Positions 34,401 to 49,300 of a stretch of 64,000 nt of DNA are shown here, in pieces. The DNA lies in assembly GCA_964036665.1 (NCBI GenBank), contig OZ038533.1:9942413-10006412 (forward strand), read 5' to 3'. The notes beneath the pieces are model-generated. The model was given only the letters and a program-made list of their open reading frames with translations. It did not search any database and had not been told where the DNA came from. This stretch comes from Gordius sp. MW1 (Eukaryota; Nematomorpha; Gordioida; Gordea; Gordiidae). Position numbers and translations under genes: made by a program. Position 1 is the first letter of the stretch. Each line of letters starts with the position of its first letter.

Positions 34401-37301
34401 GATCGTAATTTAAAGTAAAAAATTTCTGATGACTGATCAAAAAAATTTTTCTTTCGGAATTCACCTCTGATATCGAAAACTTTCATGAGGGGTTTATAGT
34501 TGAACAAAAAAATTGAAAAAAATTTGAGGTCGAAAAAAATATTTTTTTTCATATTCATTCAAAAGGGGGCTGAAAAAATCTTTGAAAGTTAGAAAATATT
34601 CTTAGCATTATGTCCTTGTTAGAATCTCGATAAGAATTTTTGCACGGGGGGAAGTTTTAGATTGAGAGAAAGTAAAATTTACGTGTTGCGTTTAGATTGT
34701 TTCAATATCGCTTTTTAAGCTGGTCTCCAGTTTTTGTCAAACAAGCTCATGCGATCGTGATTTATAGTTAAAAATTTCTGATGACTGATCAAAAAAATTT
34801 TTTTTTCAGAATTCACCTCTGACATCGAAAACTTTCATGAGGGGTTTATGGTTGAAAAAAATTGAAAATATTTTGAGGTCGAAAAAAATATTTTTTTTCA
34901 TATTCATTCAGAAGGGGGCTGAAAAAATCTTTGAAAGTTAGTAAATATTCTTAGCATTATGTCCTTGTTAGAATCTCGATAAGAATTTTTGCACGGGGGC
35001 AAGTTTTAGATTGAGAGAAATTAAAATTTGCGTGTTGCGTTTAGATTGTTTCAATATCGCCTTTTAAGAGTGTCTCAAGTTTTTGTGAAACAAGCTCATG
35101 CGATCGTGATTTAAAGTTAAAAATTTCTGATGACTGATCAAAAAAATTTTAATTTTCGGAATTCACCTCTGATATCGAAAACTTTCATGAGGGATTTATG
35201 GTTGAACAAAAAAATTGAAAAAATTTTCAATCGAAAAAAATATTTTTTTCATATTCCTTCGAAAGGGGGCTGAAAAAATCTTTGAAAGTTAGTAAATATT
35301 CTTAGCATTATGTAATTGTTAGAATCTCGATATGAATTTTTGCACGGGGGGAAGTTTTAGATTGAGAGAAATTAAAATTTACGTGTTGCGTTTAGATTGT
35401 TTCAATATCGCCTTTTAAGAGTGTCTCCAGTTTTTGTGAAACAAGCTCATGCGATCGTGATTTAAAGTTAAAAATTTCTGATGACATATCAAAATTTTTT
35501 TTTTCGGAATTCACCTCTGATATCGAAAACTTTCATAAGGGGTTTATAGTTGAATAAAAAAATTGAAAAAAATTTGAGGTCGAAAAAAATATTTTTTTTC
35601 ATATTCATTCAAAAGGGGGCTGAAAAAATCTTTGAAAGTTAGTACTTAGTAAATATTCTTAGCATTATGTCCTTGTTAGAATCTCGATAAGAATTTTTGC
35701 ACGGGGGGAAGTTTTAGATTGAGAGAAATTAAAATTTACGTGTTGCGTTTAGATTGTTTCAATATCGCCTTTTAAGAGTGTCTCCCGTTTTTGTGAAACA
35801 AGCTCATGCGATCGTGAATTAAAGTTAAAAATTTCTGATGACTGATCAAAAAATTTTTTTTTTCGGAATTCACCTCTGATATCGAAAACTTTCATGAGGG
35901 GTTTATAGTTGAACAAAAAAATTGAAAAAAATTTGAGGTCGAAAAAAATATTTTTTTTCATATTCATTCAAAAGGGGGCTGAAAAAATCTTTGAAAGTTA
36001 GTAAATATTCTTAGCATTATGTCCTTGTTAGAATCTCGATAAGAATTTTTGCACGGGGGCAAGTTTGAGATTGAGAGAAATTAAAATTTACGTGTTGCGT
36101 TTAGATTGTTTCAATATCGCCTTTTAAGAGTGTCTCCAGTTTTTGTGAAACAAGCTCATGCGATCGTAATTTAAAGTAAAAAATTTCTGATGACTGATCA
36201 AAAAATTTTTTTTTTCGGAATTCACCTCTGATATCGAAAACTTTCATGAGGGGTTTATAGTTGAACAAAAAAATTGAAAAAAATTTGAGGTCGAAAAAAA
36301 TATTTTTTTTCATATTCATTCAAAAGGGGGCTGAAAAAATCTTTGAAAGTTAGTACTTAGTAAATATTCTTAGCATTATGTCCTTGTTAGAATCTCGATA
36401 AGAATTTTTGCACGGGGGGAAGTTTTAGATTGAGAGAAAGTAAGATTTACGTGTTGCGTTTAGATTGTTTCAATATCGCTTTTTAAGCGTGTCTCCAGTT
36501 TTTGTCAAACAAGCTCATGCGATCGTGATTTATAGTTAAAAATTTCTGATGACTGATCAAAAAATTTTTTTTTTCGGAATTCACCTCTGACATCGAAAAC
36601 TTTCATGAGGGGTTTATGGTTGAAAAAAATTGAAAATATTTTGAGGTCGAAAAAAATATTTTTTTTCATATTCATTCAAAAGGGGGCTGAAAAAATCTTT
36701 GAAAGTTAGTAAATATTCTTAGCATTATGTCCTTGTTAGAATCTCGATAAGAATTTTTGCACGGGGGGAAGTTTTAGATTGAGAGAAAGTAAAATTTACG
36801 TGTTGCGTTTAGATTGTTTCAATATCGCTTTTTAAGCGTGTCTCCAGTTTTTGTCAAACAAGCTCATGCGATCGTGATTTATAGTTAAAAATTTCTGATG
36901 ACTGATCAAAAAAATTTTTTTTTCAGAATTCACCTCTGTCGAAAACTTTCATGAGGGGTTTATGGTTGAAAAAAATTGAAAATATTTTGAGGTCGAAAAA
37001 AATATTTTTTTTCATATTCATTCAAAAGGGGGCTGAAAAAATCTTTGAAAGTTAGTAAATATTCTTAGCATTATGTCCTTGTTAGAATCTCGATAAGAAT
37101 TTTTGCACGGGGGCAAGTTTTAGATTGAGAGAAATTAAAATTTGCGTGTTGCGTTTAGATTGTTTCAATATCGCCTTTTAAGAGTGTCTAGAGTTTTTGT
37201 GAAACAAGCTCATGCGATCGTGATTTAAAGTTAAAAATTTCTGATGACTGATCAAAAAAATTTTTTTTTCGGAATTCACCTCTGATATCGAAAACTTTCA
37301 T

Positions 37302-40300
37302 TAGGGGTTTATAGTTGAACAAAAAAATTGAAAAAAATTTGAGGTCGAAAAAAATATTTTTTTTCATATTCATTCAAAAGGGGGCTGAAAAAATCTTTGA
37401 AAGTTAGAAAATATTCTTAGCATTATGTCCTTGTTAGAATCTCGATAAGAATTTTTGCACGGGGGGAAGTTTTAGATTGAGAGAAATTAAACTTTACGTG
37501 TTGCGTTTATGTTGTTTCAATATCGCTTTTTAAGCGTGTCTCCAGTTTTTGTGAAACAAGCTCATGCGATCGTGATTTATAGTTAAAAATTTCTGATGAC
37601 TGATCAAAAAAATTTTTTTTTCGGAATTCACCTCTGATATCGAAAACTTTCATGAGGGGTTTATGGTTGAACAAAAAAATTGAAAAAATTTTCAATCGAA
37701 AAAATATTTTTTTCATATTCCGTAAGGGGGCTGAAAAAATCTTTGAAAGTTAGTAAATATTCTTAGCAATATGTCCTTGTTAGAATCTCGATAAGAATTT
37801 TTGCACGGGGGGAAGTTTTAGATTGAGAGAAATTAAAATTTACGTGTTGCGTTTAGATTGTTTCAATATCGCCTTTTAAGAGTGTCTCCAGTTTTTGTGA
37901 AACAAGCTCATGCGATCGTAATTTAAAGTAAAAAATTTCTGATGACTGATCAAAAAATTTTTTTTTTCGGAATTCACCTCTGATATCGAAAACTTTCATT
38001 AGGGGTTTATGGTTGAACAAAAAAATTGAAAAAAATTTGAGGTCGAAAAAAATATTTTTTTTCATATTCATTCAAAAGGGGGCTGAAAAAATCTTTGAAA
38101 GTTAGAAAATATTCTTAGCATTATGTCCTTGTTAGAATCTCGATAAGAATTTTTGCACGGGGGGAAGTTTTAGATTGAGAGAAAGTAAGATTTACGTGTT
38201 GCGTTTAGATTGTTTCAATATCGCTTTTTAAGCGTGTCTCCAGTTTTTGTCAAACAAGCTCATGAGATCGTGATTTATAGTTAAAAATTTCTGATGACTG
38301 ATCAAAAAAATTTTTTTTTCGGAATTCACCTCTGACATCGAAAACTTTCATGAGGGGTTTATGGTTGAAAAAAATTGAAAATATTTTGAGGTCGAAAAAA
38401 ATATTTTTTTTTCATATTCATTCAAAAGGGGGCTGAAAAAATCTTTGAAAGTTAGTAAATATTCTTAGCATTATGTCCTTGTTAGAATCTCGATAAGAAT
38501 TTTTGCACGGGGGCAAGTTTTAGATTGAGAGAAATTAAAATTTACGTGTTGCGTTTAGATTGTTTCAATATCGCCTTTTAAGAGTGTCTCCAGTTTTTGT
38601 GAAACAAGCTCATGCGATCGTAATTTAAAGTAAAAAATTTCTGATGACTGATCAAAAAATTTTTTTTTTCGGAATTCACCTCTGATATCGAAAACTTTCA
38701 TTAGGGGTTTATAGTTGAACAAAAAAATTGAAAAAAATTTGAGGTCGAAAAAAATATTTTTTTTCATATTCATTCAAAAGGGGGCTGAAAAAATCTTTGA
38801 AAGTTAGAAAATATTCTTAGCATTATGTCCTTGTTAGAATCTCGATAAGAATTTTTGCACGGGGGGAAGTTTTAGATTGAGAGAAAGTAAGATTTACGTG
38901 TTGCGTTTAGATTGTTTCAATATCGCTTTTTAAGCGTGTCTCCAGTTTTTGTCAAACAAGCTCATGAGATCGTGATTTATAGTTAAAAATTTCTGATGAC
39001 TGATCAAAAAAATTTTTTTTTCGGAATTCACCTCTGACATCGAAAACTTTCATGAGGGGTTTATGGTTGAAAAAAATTGAAAATATTTTGAGGTCGAAAA
39101 AAATATTTTTTTTTCATATTCATTCAAAAGGGGGCTGAAAAAATCTTTGAAAGTTAGTAAATATTCTTAGCATTATGTCCTTGTTAGAATCTCGATAAGA
39201 ATTTTTGCACGGGGGCAAGTTTTAGATTGAGAGAAATTAAAATTTACGTGTTGCGTTTAGATTGTTTCAATATCGCCTTTTAAGAGTGTCTCCAGTTTTT
39301 GTGAAACAAGCTCATGCGATCGTAATTTAAAGTAAAAAATTTCTGATGACTGATCAAAAAATTTTTTTTTTCGGAATTCACCTCTGATATCGAAAACTTT
39401 CATGAGGGGTTTATAGTTGAACAAAAAAATTGAAAAAAATTTGAGGTCGAAAAAAATATTTTTTTTCATATTCATTCAAAAGGGGGCTGAAAAAATCTTT
39501 GAAAGTTAGAAAATATTCTTAGCATTATGTCCTTGTTAGAATCTCGATAAGAATTTTTGCACGGGGGGAAGTTTTAGATTGAGAGAAAGTAAGATTTACG
39601 TGTTGCGTTTAGATTGTTTCAATATCGCTTTTTAAGCGTGTCTCCAGTTTTTGTCAAACAAGCTCATGAGATCGTGATTTATAGTTAAAAATTTCTGATG
39701 ACTGATCAAAAAAATTTTTTTTTCGGAATTCACCTCTGACATCGAAAACTTTCATGAGGGGTTTATGGTTGAAAAAAATTGAAAATATTTTGAGGTCGAA
39801 AAAAATATTTTTTTTTCATATTCATTCAAAAGGGGGCTGAAAAAATCTTTGAAAGTTAGTAAATATTCTTAGCATTATGTCCTTGTTAGAATCTCGATAA
39901 GAATTTTTGCACGGGGGGAAGTTTTAGATTGAGAGAAATTAAAATCTAAGTGTTGCGTTTAGATTGTTTCAATATCGCCTTTTAAGAGTGTCTCCAGTTT
40001 TTGTGAAACAAGCTCATGCGATCGTGATTTAAAGTTAAAAATTTCTGATGACATATCAAAATTTTTTTTTTCGGAATTCACCTCTGATATCGAAAACTTT
40101 CATAAGGGGTTTATGGTTGAAAAAAATTGAAAATATTTTGAGGTCGAAAAAAATATTTTTTTTCATATTCATTCAAAAGGGGGCTGAAAAAATCTTTGAA
40201 AGTTAGAAAATATTCTTAGCATTATGTCCTTGTTAGAATCTCGATAAGAATTTTTGCACGGGGGGAAGTTTTAGATTGAGAGAAATTAAACTTTACGTGT

Positions 40301-43300
40301 TGCGTTTATGTTGTTTCAATATCGCTTTTTAAGCGTGTCTCCAGTTTTTGTGAAACAAGCTCATGCGATGGTGATTTAAAGTTAAAAATTTCTGATGACT
40401 GATCAAAAATTTTTTTTTTTCGGAATTCACCTCTGATATCGAAAACTTTCATGAGGGGTTTATGGTTGAAAAAAATTGAAAATATTTTGAGGTCGAAAAA
40501 AATATATTTTTTCATATTCATTCAAAAGGGGGCTGAAAAAATCTTTGAAAGTTAGTAAATATTCTTAGCATTATGTCCTTGTTAGAATCTCGATAAGAAT
40601 TTTTGCACGGGGGGAAGTTTTAGATTGAGAGAAATTAAAATCTAAGTGTTGCGTTTAGATTGTTTCAATATCGCCTTTTAAGAGTGTCTCCAGTTTTTGT
40701 GAAACAAGCTCATGCGATCGTGATTTAAAGTTAAAAATTTCTGATGACTGATCAAAAATTTTTTTTTTTCGGAATTCACCTCTGATATTGAAAACTTTCA
40801 TGAGGGGTTTATAGTTGAACAAAAAAATTGAAAAAAATTTGAGGTCGAAAAAAATATTTTTTTGCATATTCATTCAAAAGGGGGCTGAAAAAATCTTTGA
40901 AAGTTAGTAAATATTCTTAGCATTATGTCCTTGTTAGAATCTCGATAAGAATTTTTGCACGGGGGGAAGTTTTAGATTGAGAGAAAGTAAAATTACGTGT
41001 TGCGTTTAGATTGTTTCAATATCGCTTTTTAAGCGTGTCTCCAGTTTTTGTGAAACAAGCTCATGCGATCGTGATTTATAGTTAAAAATTTCTGATGACT
41101 GATCAAAAAAAATTTTTTTTCGGAATTCACCTCTGATATCGAAAACTTTCATGAGGGATTTATGGTTGAAAAAAATTGAAAATATTTTGAGGTCGAAAAA
41201 AATATTTTTTTTCATATTCATTCAAAAGGGGGCTGAAAAAATCTTTGAAAGTTAGTAAATATTCTTAGCATTATGTCCTTGTTAGAATCTCGATAAGAAT
41301 TTTTGCACGGGGGCAAGTTTTAGATTGAGACAAATTAAAATTTACGTGTTGCGTTTAGATTGTTTCAATATCGCCTTTTAAGAGTGTCTCCAGTTTTTGT
41401 GAAACAAGCTCATGCGATCGTAATTTAAAGTAAAAAATTTCTGATGACTGATCAAAAAATTTTTTTTTTCGGAATTCACCTCTGATATCGAAAACTTTCA
41501 TTAGGGGTTTATAGTTGAACAAAAAAATTGAAAAAAATTTGAGGTCGAAAAAAATATTTTTTTTCATATTCATTCAAAAGGGGGCTGAAAAAATCTTTGA
41601 AAGTTAGAAAATATTCTTAGCATTATGTCCTTGTTAGAATCTCGATAAGAATTTTTGCACGGGGGGAAGTTTTAGATTGAGAGAAAGTAAGATTTACGTG
41701 TTGCGTTTAGATTGTTTCAATATCGCTTTTTAAGCGTGTCTCCAGTTTTTGTCAAACAAGCTCATGAGATCGTGATTTATAGTTAAAAATTTCTGATGAC
41801 TGATCAAAAAAATTTTTTTTTCGGAATTCACCTCTGACATCGAAAACTTTCATGAGGGGTTTATGGTTGAAAAAAATTGAAAATATTTTGAGGTCGAAAA
41901 AAATATTTTTTTTTCATATTCATTCAAAAGGGGGCTGAAAAAATCTTTGAAAGTTAGTAAATATTCTTAGCATTATGTCCTTGTTAGAATCTCGATAAGA
42001 ATTTTTGCACGGGGGCAAGTTTTAGATTGAGAGAAATTAAAATTTACGTGTTGAGTTTAGATTGTTTCAATATCGCCTTTTAAGAGTGTCTCCAGTTTTT
42101 GTGAAACAAGCTCATGCGATCGTAATTTAAAGTAAAAAATTTCTGATGACTGATCAAAAAATTTTTTTTTTCGGAATTCACCTCTGATATCGAAAACTTT
42201 CATGAGGGGTTTATAGTTGAACAAAAAAATTGAAAAAAATTTGAGGTCGAAAAAAATATTTTTTTTCATATTCATTCAAAAGGGGGCTGAAAAAATCTTT
42301 GAAAGTTAGAAAATATTCTTAGCATTATGTCCTTGTTAGAATCTCGATAAGAATTTTTGCACGGGGGGAAGTTTTAGATTGAGAGAAAGTAAGATTTACG
42401 TGTTGCGTTTAGATTGTTTCAATATCGCTTTTTAAGCGTTTCTCCAGTTTTTGTCAAACAAGCTCATGAGATCGTGATTTATAGTTAAAAATTTCTGATG
42501 ACTGATCAAAAAAATTTTTTTTTCGGAATTCACCTCTGACATCGAAAACTTTCATGAGGGGTTTATGGTTGAAAAAAATTGAAAATATTTTGAGGTCGAA
42601 AAAAATATTTTTTTTTCATATTCATTCAAAAGGGGGCTGAAAAAATCTTTGAAAGTTAGTAAATATTCTTAGCATTATGTCCTTGTTAGAATCTCGATAA
42701 GAATTTTTGCACGGGGGGAAGTTTTAGATTGAGAGAAATTAAAATCTAAGTGTTGCGTTTAGATTGTTTCAATATCGCCTTTTAAGAGTGTCTCCAGTTT
42801 TTGTGAAACAAGCTCATGCGATCGTGATTTAAAGTTAAAAATTTCTGATGACATATCAAAATTTTTTTTTTCGGAATTCACCTCTGATATCGAAAACTTT
42901 CATAAGGGGTTTATGGTTGAAAAAAATTGAAAATATTTTGAGGTCGAAAAAAATATTTTTTTTCATATTCATTCAAAAGGGGGCTGAAAAAATCTTTGAA
43001 AGTTAGTAAATATTCTTAGCATTATGTCCTTCCTTGAATCTCGATAAGAATTTTTGCACGGGGGCAAGTTTTAGATTGAGAGAAATTAAAATTTATGTGT
43101 TGCGTTTAGATTGTTTCAATATCGCTTTTTAAGAGTGTCTCCAGTTTTTGTGAAACAAGCTCATGCGATCGTAATTTAAAGTAAAAAATTTCTGATGACT
43201 GATCAAAAAATTTTTTTTTTCGGAATTCACCTCTGATATCGAAAACTTTCATGAGGGGTTTATAGTTGAACAAAAAAATTGAAAAAAATTTGAGGTCGAA

Positions 43301-46300
43301 AAAAATATTTTTTTTCATATTCATTCAAAAGGGGGCTGAAAAAATCTATGAAAGTTAGTAAATATTCTTAGCATTATGTCCTTGTTAGAATCTCGATAAG
43401 AAGAAAAAATCTTTGAAAGTTAGTAAATCAAAAAATTTTTTTTTTCGGAATTCACCTCTGATATCGAAAACTTTCATGAGGGGTTTATAGTTGAACAAAA
43501 AAATTGAAAAAAATTTGAGGTCGAAAAAAATATTTTTTTTCATATTCATTCAAAAGGGGGCTGAAAAAATCTTTGTAAGTTAGTAAATATTCTTAGCATT
43601 ATTGAAAGTTAGTAAATATTCTTACCATTATGTCCTCTAGAATAAGAATTTTTCACGGGGGGAAGTTTTAGATTGAGAGAAATTAAACTTTACGTGTTGC
43701 GTTTAGATTGTTTCAATATCGCTTTTTAAGCGTGTCTCCAGTTTTTGTGAAACAAGCTCATGCGATCGTGATTTATAGTTAAAAATTTCTGTTGACTGAT
43801 CAAAAAAATTTTTTTTTCGGAATTCACCTCTGATATCGAAAACTTTCATGAGGGGTTTATGGTTCAAAAAAATTGAAAATATTTTGAGGACGAAAAAAAT
43901 ATTTTTTTCATATTCTTTCAAAAGGGGGCTGAAAAAATCTTTGAAAGTTAGTAAATATTCTTAGCATTATGTCCTTGTTAGAATCTCGATAAGAATTTTT
44001 GCACGGGGGGATGTTTTAGATTGAGAGAAAGTAAAATTTACGTGTTGCGTTTAGATTGTTTCAATATCGCTTTTTAAGCGTGTCTCCAGTTTTTGTGAAA
44101 CAAGCTCATGCGATCGTGATTTATAGTTAAAAATTTCTTATGACTGATCAACAAAATTTTTTTTTCGGAATTCACCTCTGATATCGAAAACTTTCATGAG
44201 GGGTTTATGGTTGAAAAAAATTTGAGGTCGAAAAATATTTTTTTTCATATTCATTCAAAAGGGTGCTGAAAAAATCTTTTAAAGTTAGTAAATATTCTTA
44301 GCATTATGTCCTTGTTAGAATCTCGATAAGAATTTTTGCACGGGGGGAAGTTTTAGATTGAGAGAAATTAAAATCTAAGTGTTGCGTTTAGATTGTTTCA
44401 ATATCGCCTTTTAAGAGTGTCTCCAGTTTTTGTGAAACAAGCTCATGCGATCGTGATTTAAAGTTAAAAATTTCTGATGACTGATCAAAAATTTTTTTTT
44501 TCGGAATTCACCTCTGATATCGAAAACTTTCATGAGGGGTTTATGGTAGAAAAAAATTGAAAATATTTTGAGGTCGAAAAAAATATTTTTTTTCATATTC
44601 ATTCAAAAGGGGGCTGAAAAAATCTTTGAAAGTTAGTAAATATTCTTAGCATTATTGAAAGTTAGTAAATATTCTTACCATTATGTCCTCTAGAATAAGA
44701 ATTTTTCACGGGGGGAAGTTTTAGATTGAGAGAAATTAAACTTTACGTGTTGCGTTTAGATTGTTTCAATATCGCTTTTTAAGCGTGTCTCCAGTTTTTG
44801 TGAAACAAGCTCATGCGATCGTGATTTATAGTTAAAAATTTCTGATGACTGATCAAAAAAATTTTTTTTTCGGAATTCACCTCTGATATCGAAAACTTTC
44901 ATGAGGGGTTATGGTTGAACAAAAAAATTGAAAAAATTTTCAATCGAAAAAATATTTTTTTCATATTCTTTCGTAAGGGGGCTGAAAAAATCTTTGAAAG
45001 TTAGTAAATATTCTTAGCAATATGTCCTTGTTAGAATCTCGATAAGAATTTTTGCACGGGGGGAAGTTTTAGATTGAGAGAAATTAAAATCTAAGTGTTG
45101 CGTTTAGATTGTTTCAATATCGCCTTTTAAGAGTGTCTCCAGTTTTTGTGAAACAAGCTCATGCGATGGTGATTTAAAGTTAAAAATTTCTGATGACTGA
45201 TCAAAAATTTTTTTTTTTCGGAATTCACCTCTGATATCGAAAACTTTCATGAGGGGTTTATGGTTGAAAAAAATTGAAAATATTTTGAGGTCGAAAAAAA
45301 TATTTTTTTTCATATTCATTCAAAAGGGGGCTGAAAAAATCTTTGAAAGTTAGTAAATATTCTTAGCATTATGTCCTTGTTAGAATCTCGATAAGAATTT
45401 TTGCACGGGGGGAAGTTTTAGATTGAGAGAAAGTAAAATTACGTGTTGCGTTTAGATTGTTTCAATATCGCTTTTTAAGCGTGTCTCCAGTTTTTGTGAA
45501 ACAAGCTCATGCGATCGTGATTTATAGTTAAAAATTTCTGATGACTGATCAAAAAATTTTTTTTTTCGGAATTCACCTCTGATATCGAAAACTTTCATGT
45601 AGGGTTTATGGTTGAAAAAAATTGAAAATATTTTGAGGTCGAAAAAAATATTTTTTTTCATATTCATTCAAAAGGGGGCTGAAAAAATCTTTGAAAGTTA
45701 GTAAATATTCTTAGCATTATGTCCTTGTTAGAATCTCGATAAGAATTTTTGCACGGGGGCAAGTTTTAGATTGAGAGAAATTCAAATTTACGTGTTGCGT
45801 TTAGATTGTTTCAATATCGCCTTTTAAGAGTGTCTCCAGTTTTTGTGAAACAAGCTCATGCGATCGTAATTTAAAGTAAAAAATTTCTGATGACTGATCA
45901 AAAAATTTTTTTTTTCGGAATTCACCTCTGATATCGAAAACTTTCATGAGGGGTTTATAGTTGAACAAAAAAATTGAAAAAAATTTGAGGTCGAAAAAAA
46001 TATTTTTTTTCATATTCATTCAAAAGGGGGCTGAAAAAATCTTTGAAAGTTAGAAAATATTCTTAGCATTATGTCCTTGTTAGAATCTCGATAAGAATTT
46101 TTGCACGGGGGGAAGTTTTAGATTGAGAGAAATTAAAATTTACGTGTTGCGTTTAGATTGTTTCAATATCGCCTTTTAAGAGTGTCTCCAGTTTTTGTGA
46201 AACAAGCTCATGCGATCGTAATTTAAAGTAAAAAATTTCTGATGACTGATCAAAAAAATTTTTTTTTCGGAATTCACCTCTGATATCGAAAACTTTCATG

Positions 46301-49300
46301 AGGGGTTTATAGTTGAACAAAAAAATTGAAAAAAATTTGAGGTCGAAAAAAATATTTTTGTTCATATTCATTCAAAAGGGGGCTGAAAAAATCTTTGAAA
46401 GTTAGAAAATATTCTTAGCATTATGTCCTTGTTAGAATCTCGATAAGAATTTTTGCACGGGGGGAAGTTTTAGATTGAGAGAAAGTAAAATTTACGTGTT
46501 GCGTTTAGATTGTTTCAATATCGCTTTTTAAGCGTGTCTCCAGTTTTTGTCAAACAAGCTCATGCGATCGTGATTTATAGTTAAAAATTTCTGATGACTG
46601 ATCAAAAAATTTTTTTTTTCGGAATTCATCTCTGACATCGAAAACTTTCATGAGGGGTTTATGGTTGAAAAAAATTGAAAATATTTTGAGGTCGAAAAAA
46701 ATATTTTTTTTCATATTCATTCAAAAGGGGGCTGAAAAAATCTTTGAAAGTTAGTAAATATTCTTAGCATTATGTCCTTGTTAGAATCTCGATAAGAATT
46801 TTTGCACGGGGGCAAGTTTTAGATTGAGAGAAATTAAAATTTACGTGCTGCGTTTAGATTGTTTCAATATCGCCTTTTAAGAGTGTCTCCAGTTTTTGTG
46901 AAACAAGCTCATGCGATCGTGATTTAAAGTCCAAAATTTCTGATGACTGATAAAAAATTTTTTTTTTTCGGAATTCACCTCTGATATCGAAAACTTTCAT
47001 GAGGGGCTTATGGTTGAACAAAAAAATGGAAAATTTTTTTTACATATTCTTTCGAAAGGGGGCTGAAAAAATCTTTGAAAGTGAGTAAATATTCTTAGCA
47101 TTATGTATTTGTTAGAATCTCGATAAGAATTTTTGCACGGGGGGAAGTTTTAGATTGAGAGAAATTAAAATTTAAGTGTTGCGTTTAGATTGTTTCAATA
47201 TCGCCTTTTAAGAGTGTCTCCAGTTTTTGTGAAACAAGCTCATGCGATCGTGATTTAAAGTTAAAAATTTCTGATGACATATCAAAATTTTTTTTTTCGG
47301 AATTCACTTCTGATATCGAAAACTTTCATAAGGGGTTTATAGTTGAACAAAAAAATTGAAAAAAATTTGAGGTCGAAAAATATATTTTTTTTCATATTCA
47401 TTCAAAAGGGGGCTGAAAAAATCTTTGAAAGTTAGTACTTAGTAAATATTCTTAGCATTATGTCCTTGTTAGAATCTCGATAAGAATTTTTGCACGGGGG
47501 GAAGTTTTAGATTGAGAGAAAGTAAGATTTACGTGTTGCGTTTAGATTGTTTCAATATCGCTTTTTAAGCGTGTCTCCAGTTTTTGTCAAACAAGCTCAT
47601 GCGATCGTGATTTATAGTTAAAAATTTCTGATGAATGATCAAAAAAATTTTTTTTTCGGAATTCACCTCTGACATCGAAAACTTTCATGAGGGGTTTATG
47701 GTTGAAAAAAATTGAAAATATTTTGAGGTCGAAAAAAATATTTTTTTTCATATTCATTCAAAAGGGGGCTGAAAAAATCTTTGAAAGTTAGTAAATATTC
47801 TTAGCATTATGTCCTTGTTAGAATCTCGATAAGAATTTTTGCACGGGGGCAAGTTTTAGATTGAGAGAAATTAAAATTTACGTGTTGCGTTTAGATTGTT
47901 TCAATATCGCCTTTTAAGAGTGTCTCCAGTTTTTGTGAAACAAGCTCATGCGATCGTAATTTAAAGTAAAAAATTTCTGATGACTGATCAAAAAAATTTT
48001 TTTTTCGGAATTCACCTCTGATATCGAAAACTTTCATGAGGGGTTTATAGTTGAACAAAAAAATTGAAAAAAATTTGAGGTCGAAAAAAATATTTTTTTT
48101 CATATTCATTCAAAAGGGGGCTGAAAAAATCTTTGAAAGTTAGAAAATATTCTTAGCATTATGTCCTTGTTAGAATCTCGATAAGAATTTTTGCACGGGG
48201 GGAAGTTTTAGATTGAGAGAAAGTAAGATTTACGTGTTGCGTTTAGATTGTTTCAATATCGCTTTTTAAGCGTGTCTCCAGTTTTTGTCAAACAAGCTCA
48301 TGCGATCGTGATTTATAGTTAAAAATTTCTGATGACTGATCAAAAAATTTTTTTTTTCGGAATTCACCTCTGACATCAAAAACTTTCATGAGGGGTTTAT
48401 GGTTGAAAAAAATTGAAAATATTTTGAGGTCGAAAAAAATATTTTTTTTCATATTCATTCAAAAGGGGGCTGAAAAAATCTTTGAAAGTTAGTAAATATT
48501 CTTAGCATTATGTCCTTGTTAGAATCTCGATAAGAATTTTTGCACGGGGGCAAGTTTTAGATTGAGAGAAATTAAAATTTACGTGTTGCGTTTAGATTGT
48601 TTCAATATCGCCTTTTAAGAGTGACTCCAGTTTTTGTGAAACAAGCTCATGCGATCGTAATTTAAAGTTAAAAATTTCTGATGACTGATCAAAAATTTTT
48701 TTTTTTCGGAATTCACCTCTGACATCAAAAACTTTCATGAGGGGTTTATGGTTGAAAAAAATTGAAAATATTTTGAGGTCGAAAAAAATTTTTTTCATAT
48801 TCATTCAAAAGGGGGCTGAAAAAATCTTTGAAAGTTAGTAAATATTCTTAGCATTATGTCCTTGTTAGAATCTCGATAAGAATTTTTGCACGGGGGGAAG
48901 TTTTAGATTGAGAGAAAGTAAAATTTACGTGTTGCGTTTAGATTGTTTCAATATCGCTTTTTAAGCGTGTCTCCAGTTTTTGTCAAACAAGCTCATGCGA
49001 TCGTGATTTATAGTTAAAAATTTCTGATGACTGATCAAAAAAATTTTTTTTTCAGAATTCACCTCTGTCGAAAACTTTCATGAGGGGTTTATGGTTGAAA
49101 AAAATTGAAAATATTTTGAGGTCGAAAAAAATATTTTTTTTCATATTCATTCAAAAGGGGGCTGAAAAAATCTTTGAAAGTTAGTAAATATTCTTAGCAT
49201 TATGTCCTTGTTAGAATCTCGATAAGAATTTTTGCACGGGGGCAAGTTTTAGATTGAGAGAAAGTAAAATTTACGTGTTGCGTTTAGATTGTTTCAATAT

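Larger units (their letters stand above)
21309..37301 (+). repeat. 15,993-bp higher-order unit, copy 1 (~46 monomers)
   Basis: Every marker in this interval recurs exactly 15,993 bp downstream, from 21,514/37,507 through 37,188/53,181, with no change of offset. The breakpoint lies in a 38-bp window (21,271-21,308, equal to 37,264-37,301) around the EcoRI site. To its left, the C in ATTTCTTTTTTC at 21,270 faces a T at 37,263. To its right, 37,302 (T of CATTAGG) faces 53,295 (G of CATGAGG). The unit starts in the second copy of the 5,150-bp repeat, passes through its 7,949-bp derivative, and ends in a more diverse region (29,175-37,301) with 7-bp insertions and interrupted A/T tracts. Confidence 0.93.
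29175..37301 (+). repeat. Diverse right part of the 15,993-bp unit
   Basis: Here the dimer and trimer order gives way to a looser succession of A, B and C variants. Recurrent local changes include GTTAGTACTTAGTAAAT (a 7-bp gain) near 31,438, 35,638 and 36,349. CCTCTGTCGAAAAC, which lacks four bases, occurs near 33,073 and 36,935. TTTTAATTTTCGG interrupts the A/T tract near 33,400 and 35,150. AAGCTGGTCTCC occurs near 34,719 and CATTCAGAAGG near 34,908. The 31,438 and 35,638 monomers are exactly 4,200 bp apart, pointing to an older 12-monomer spacing. No gene is present. Confidence 0.82.

Noticed and set aside
37292-37312. Telomere-like TTAGGGG in CATTAGGGGTTT
   Set aside because: It is a single G-to-T variant of the normal CATGAGGGG block, occurs once per affected monomer, and is never in tandem.
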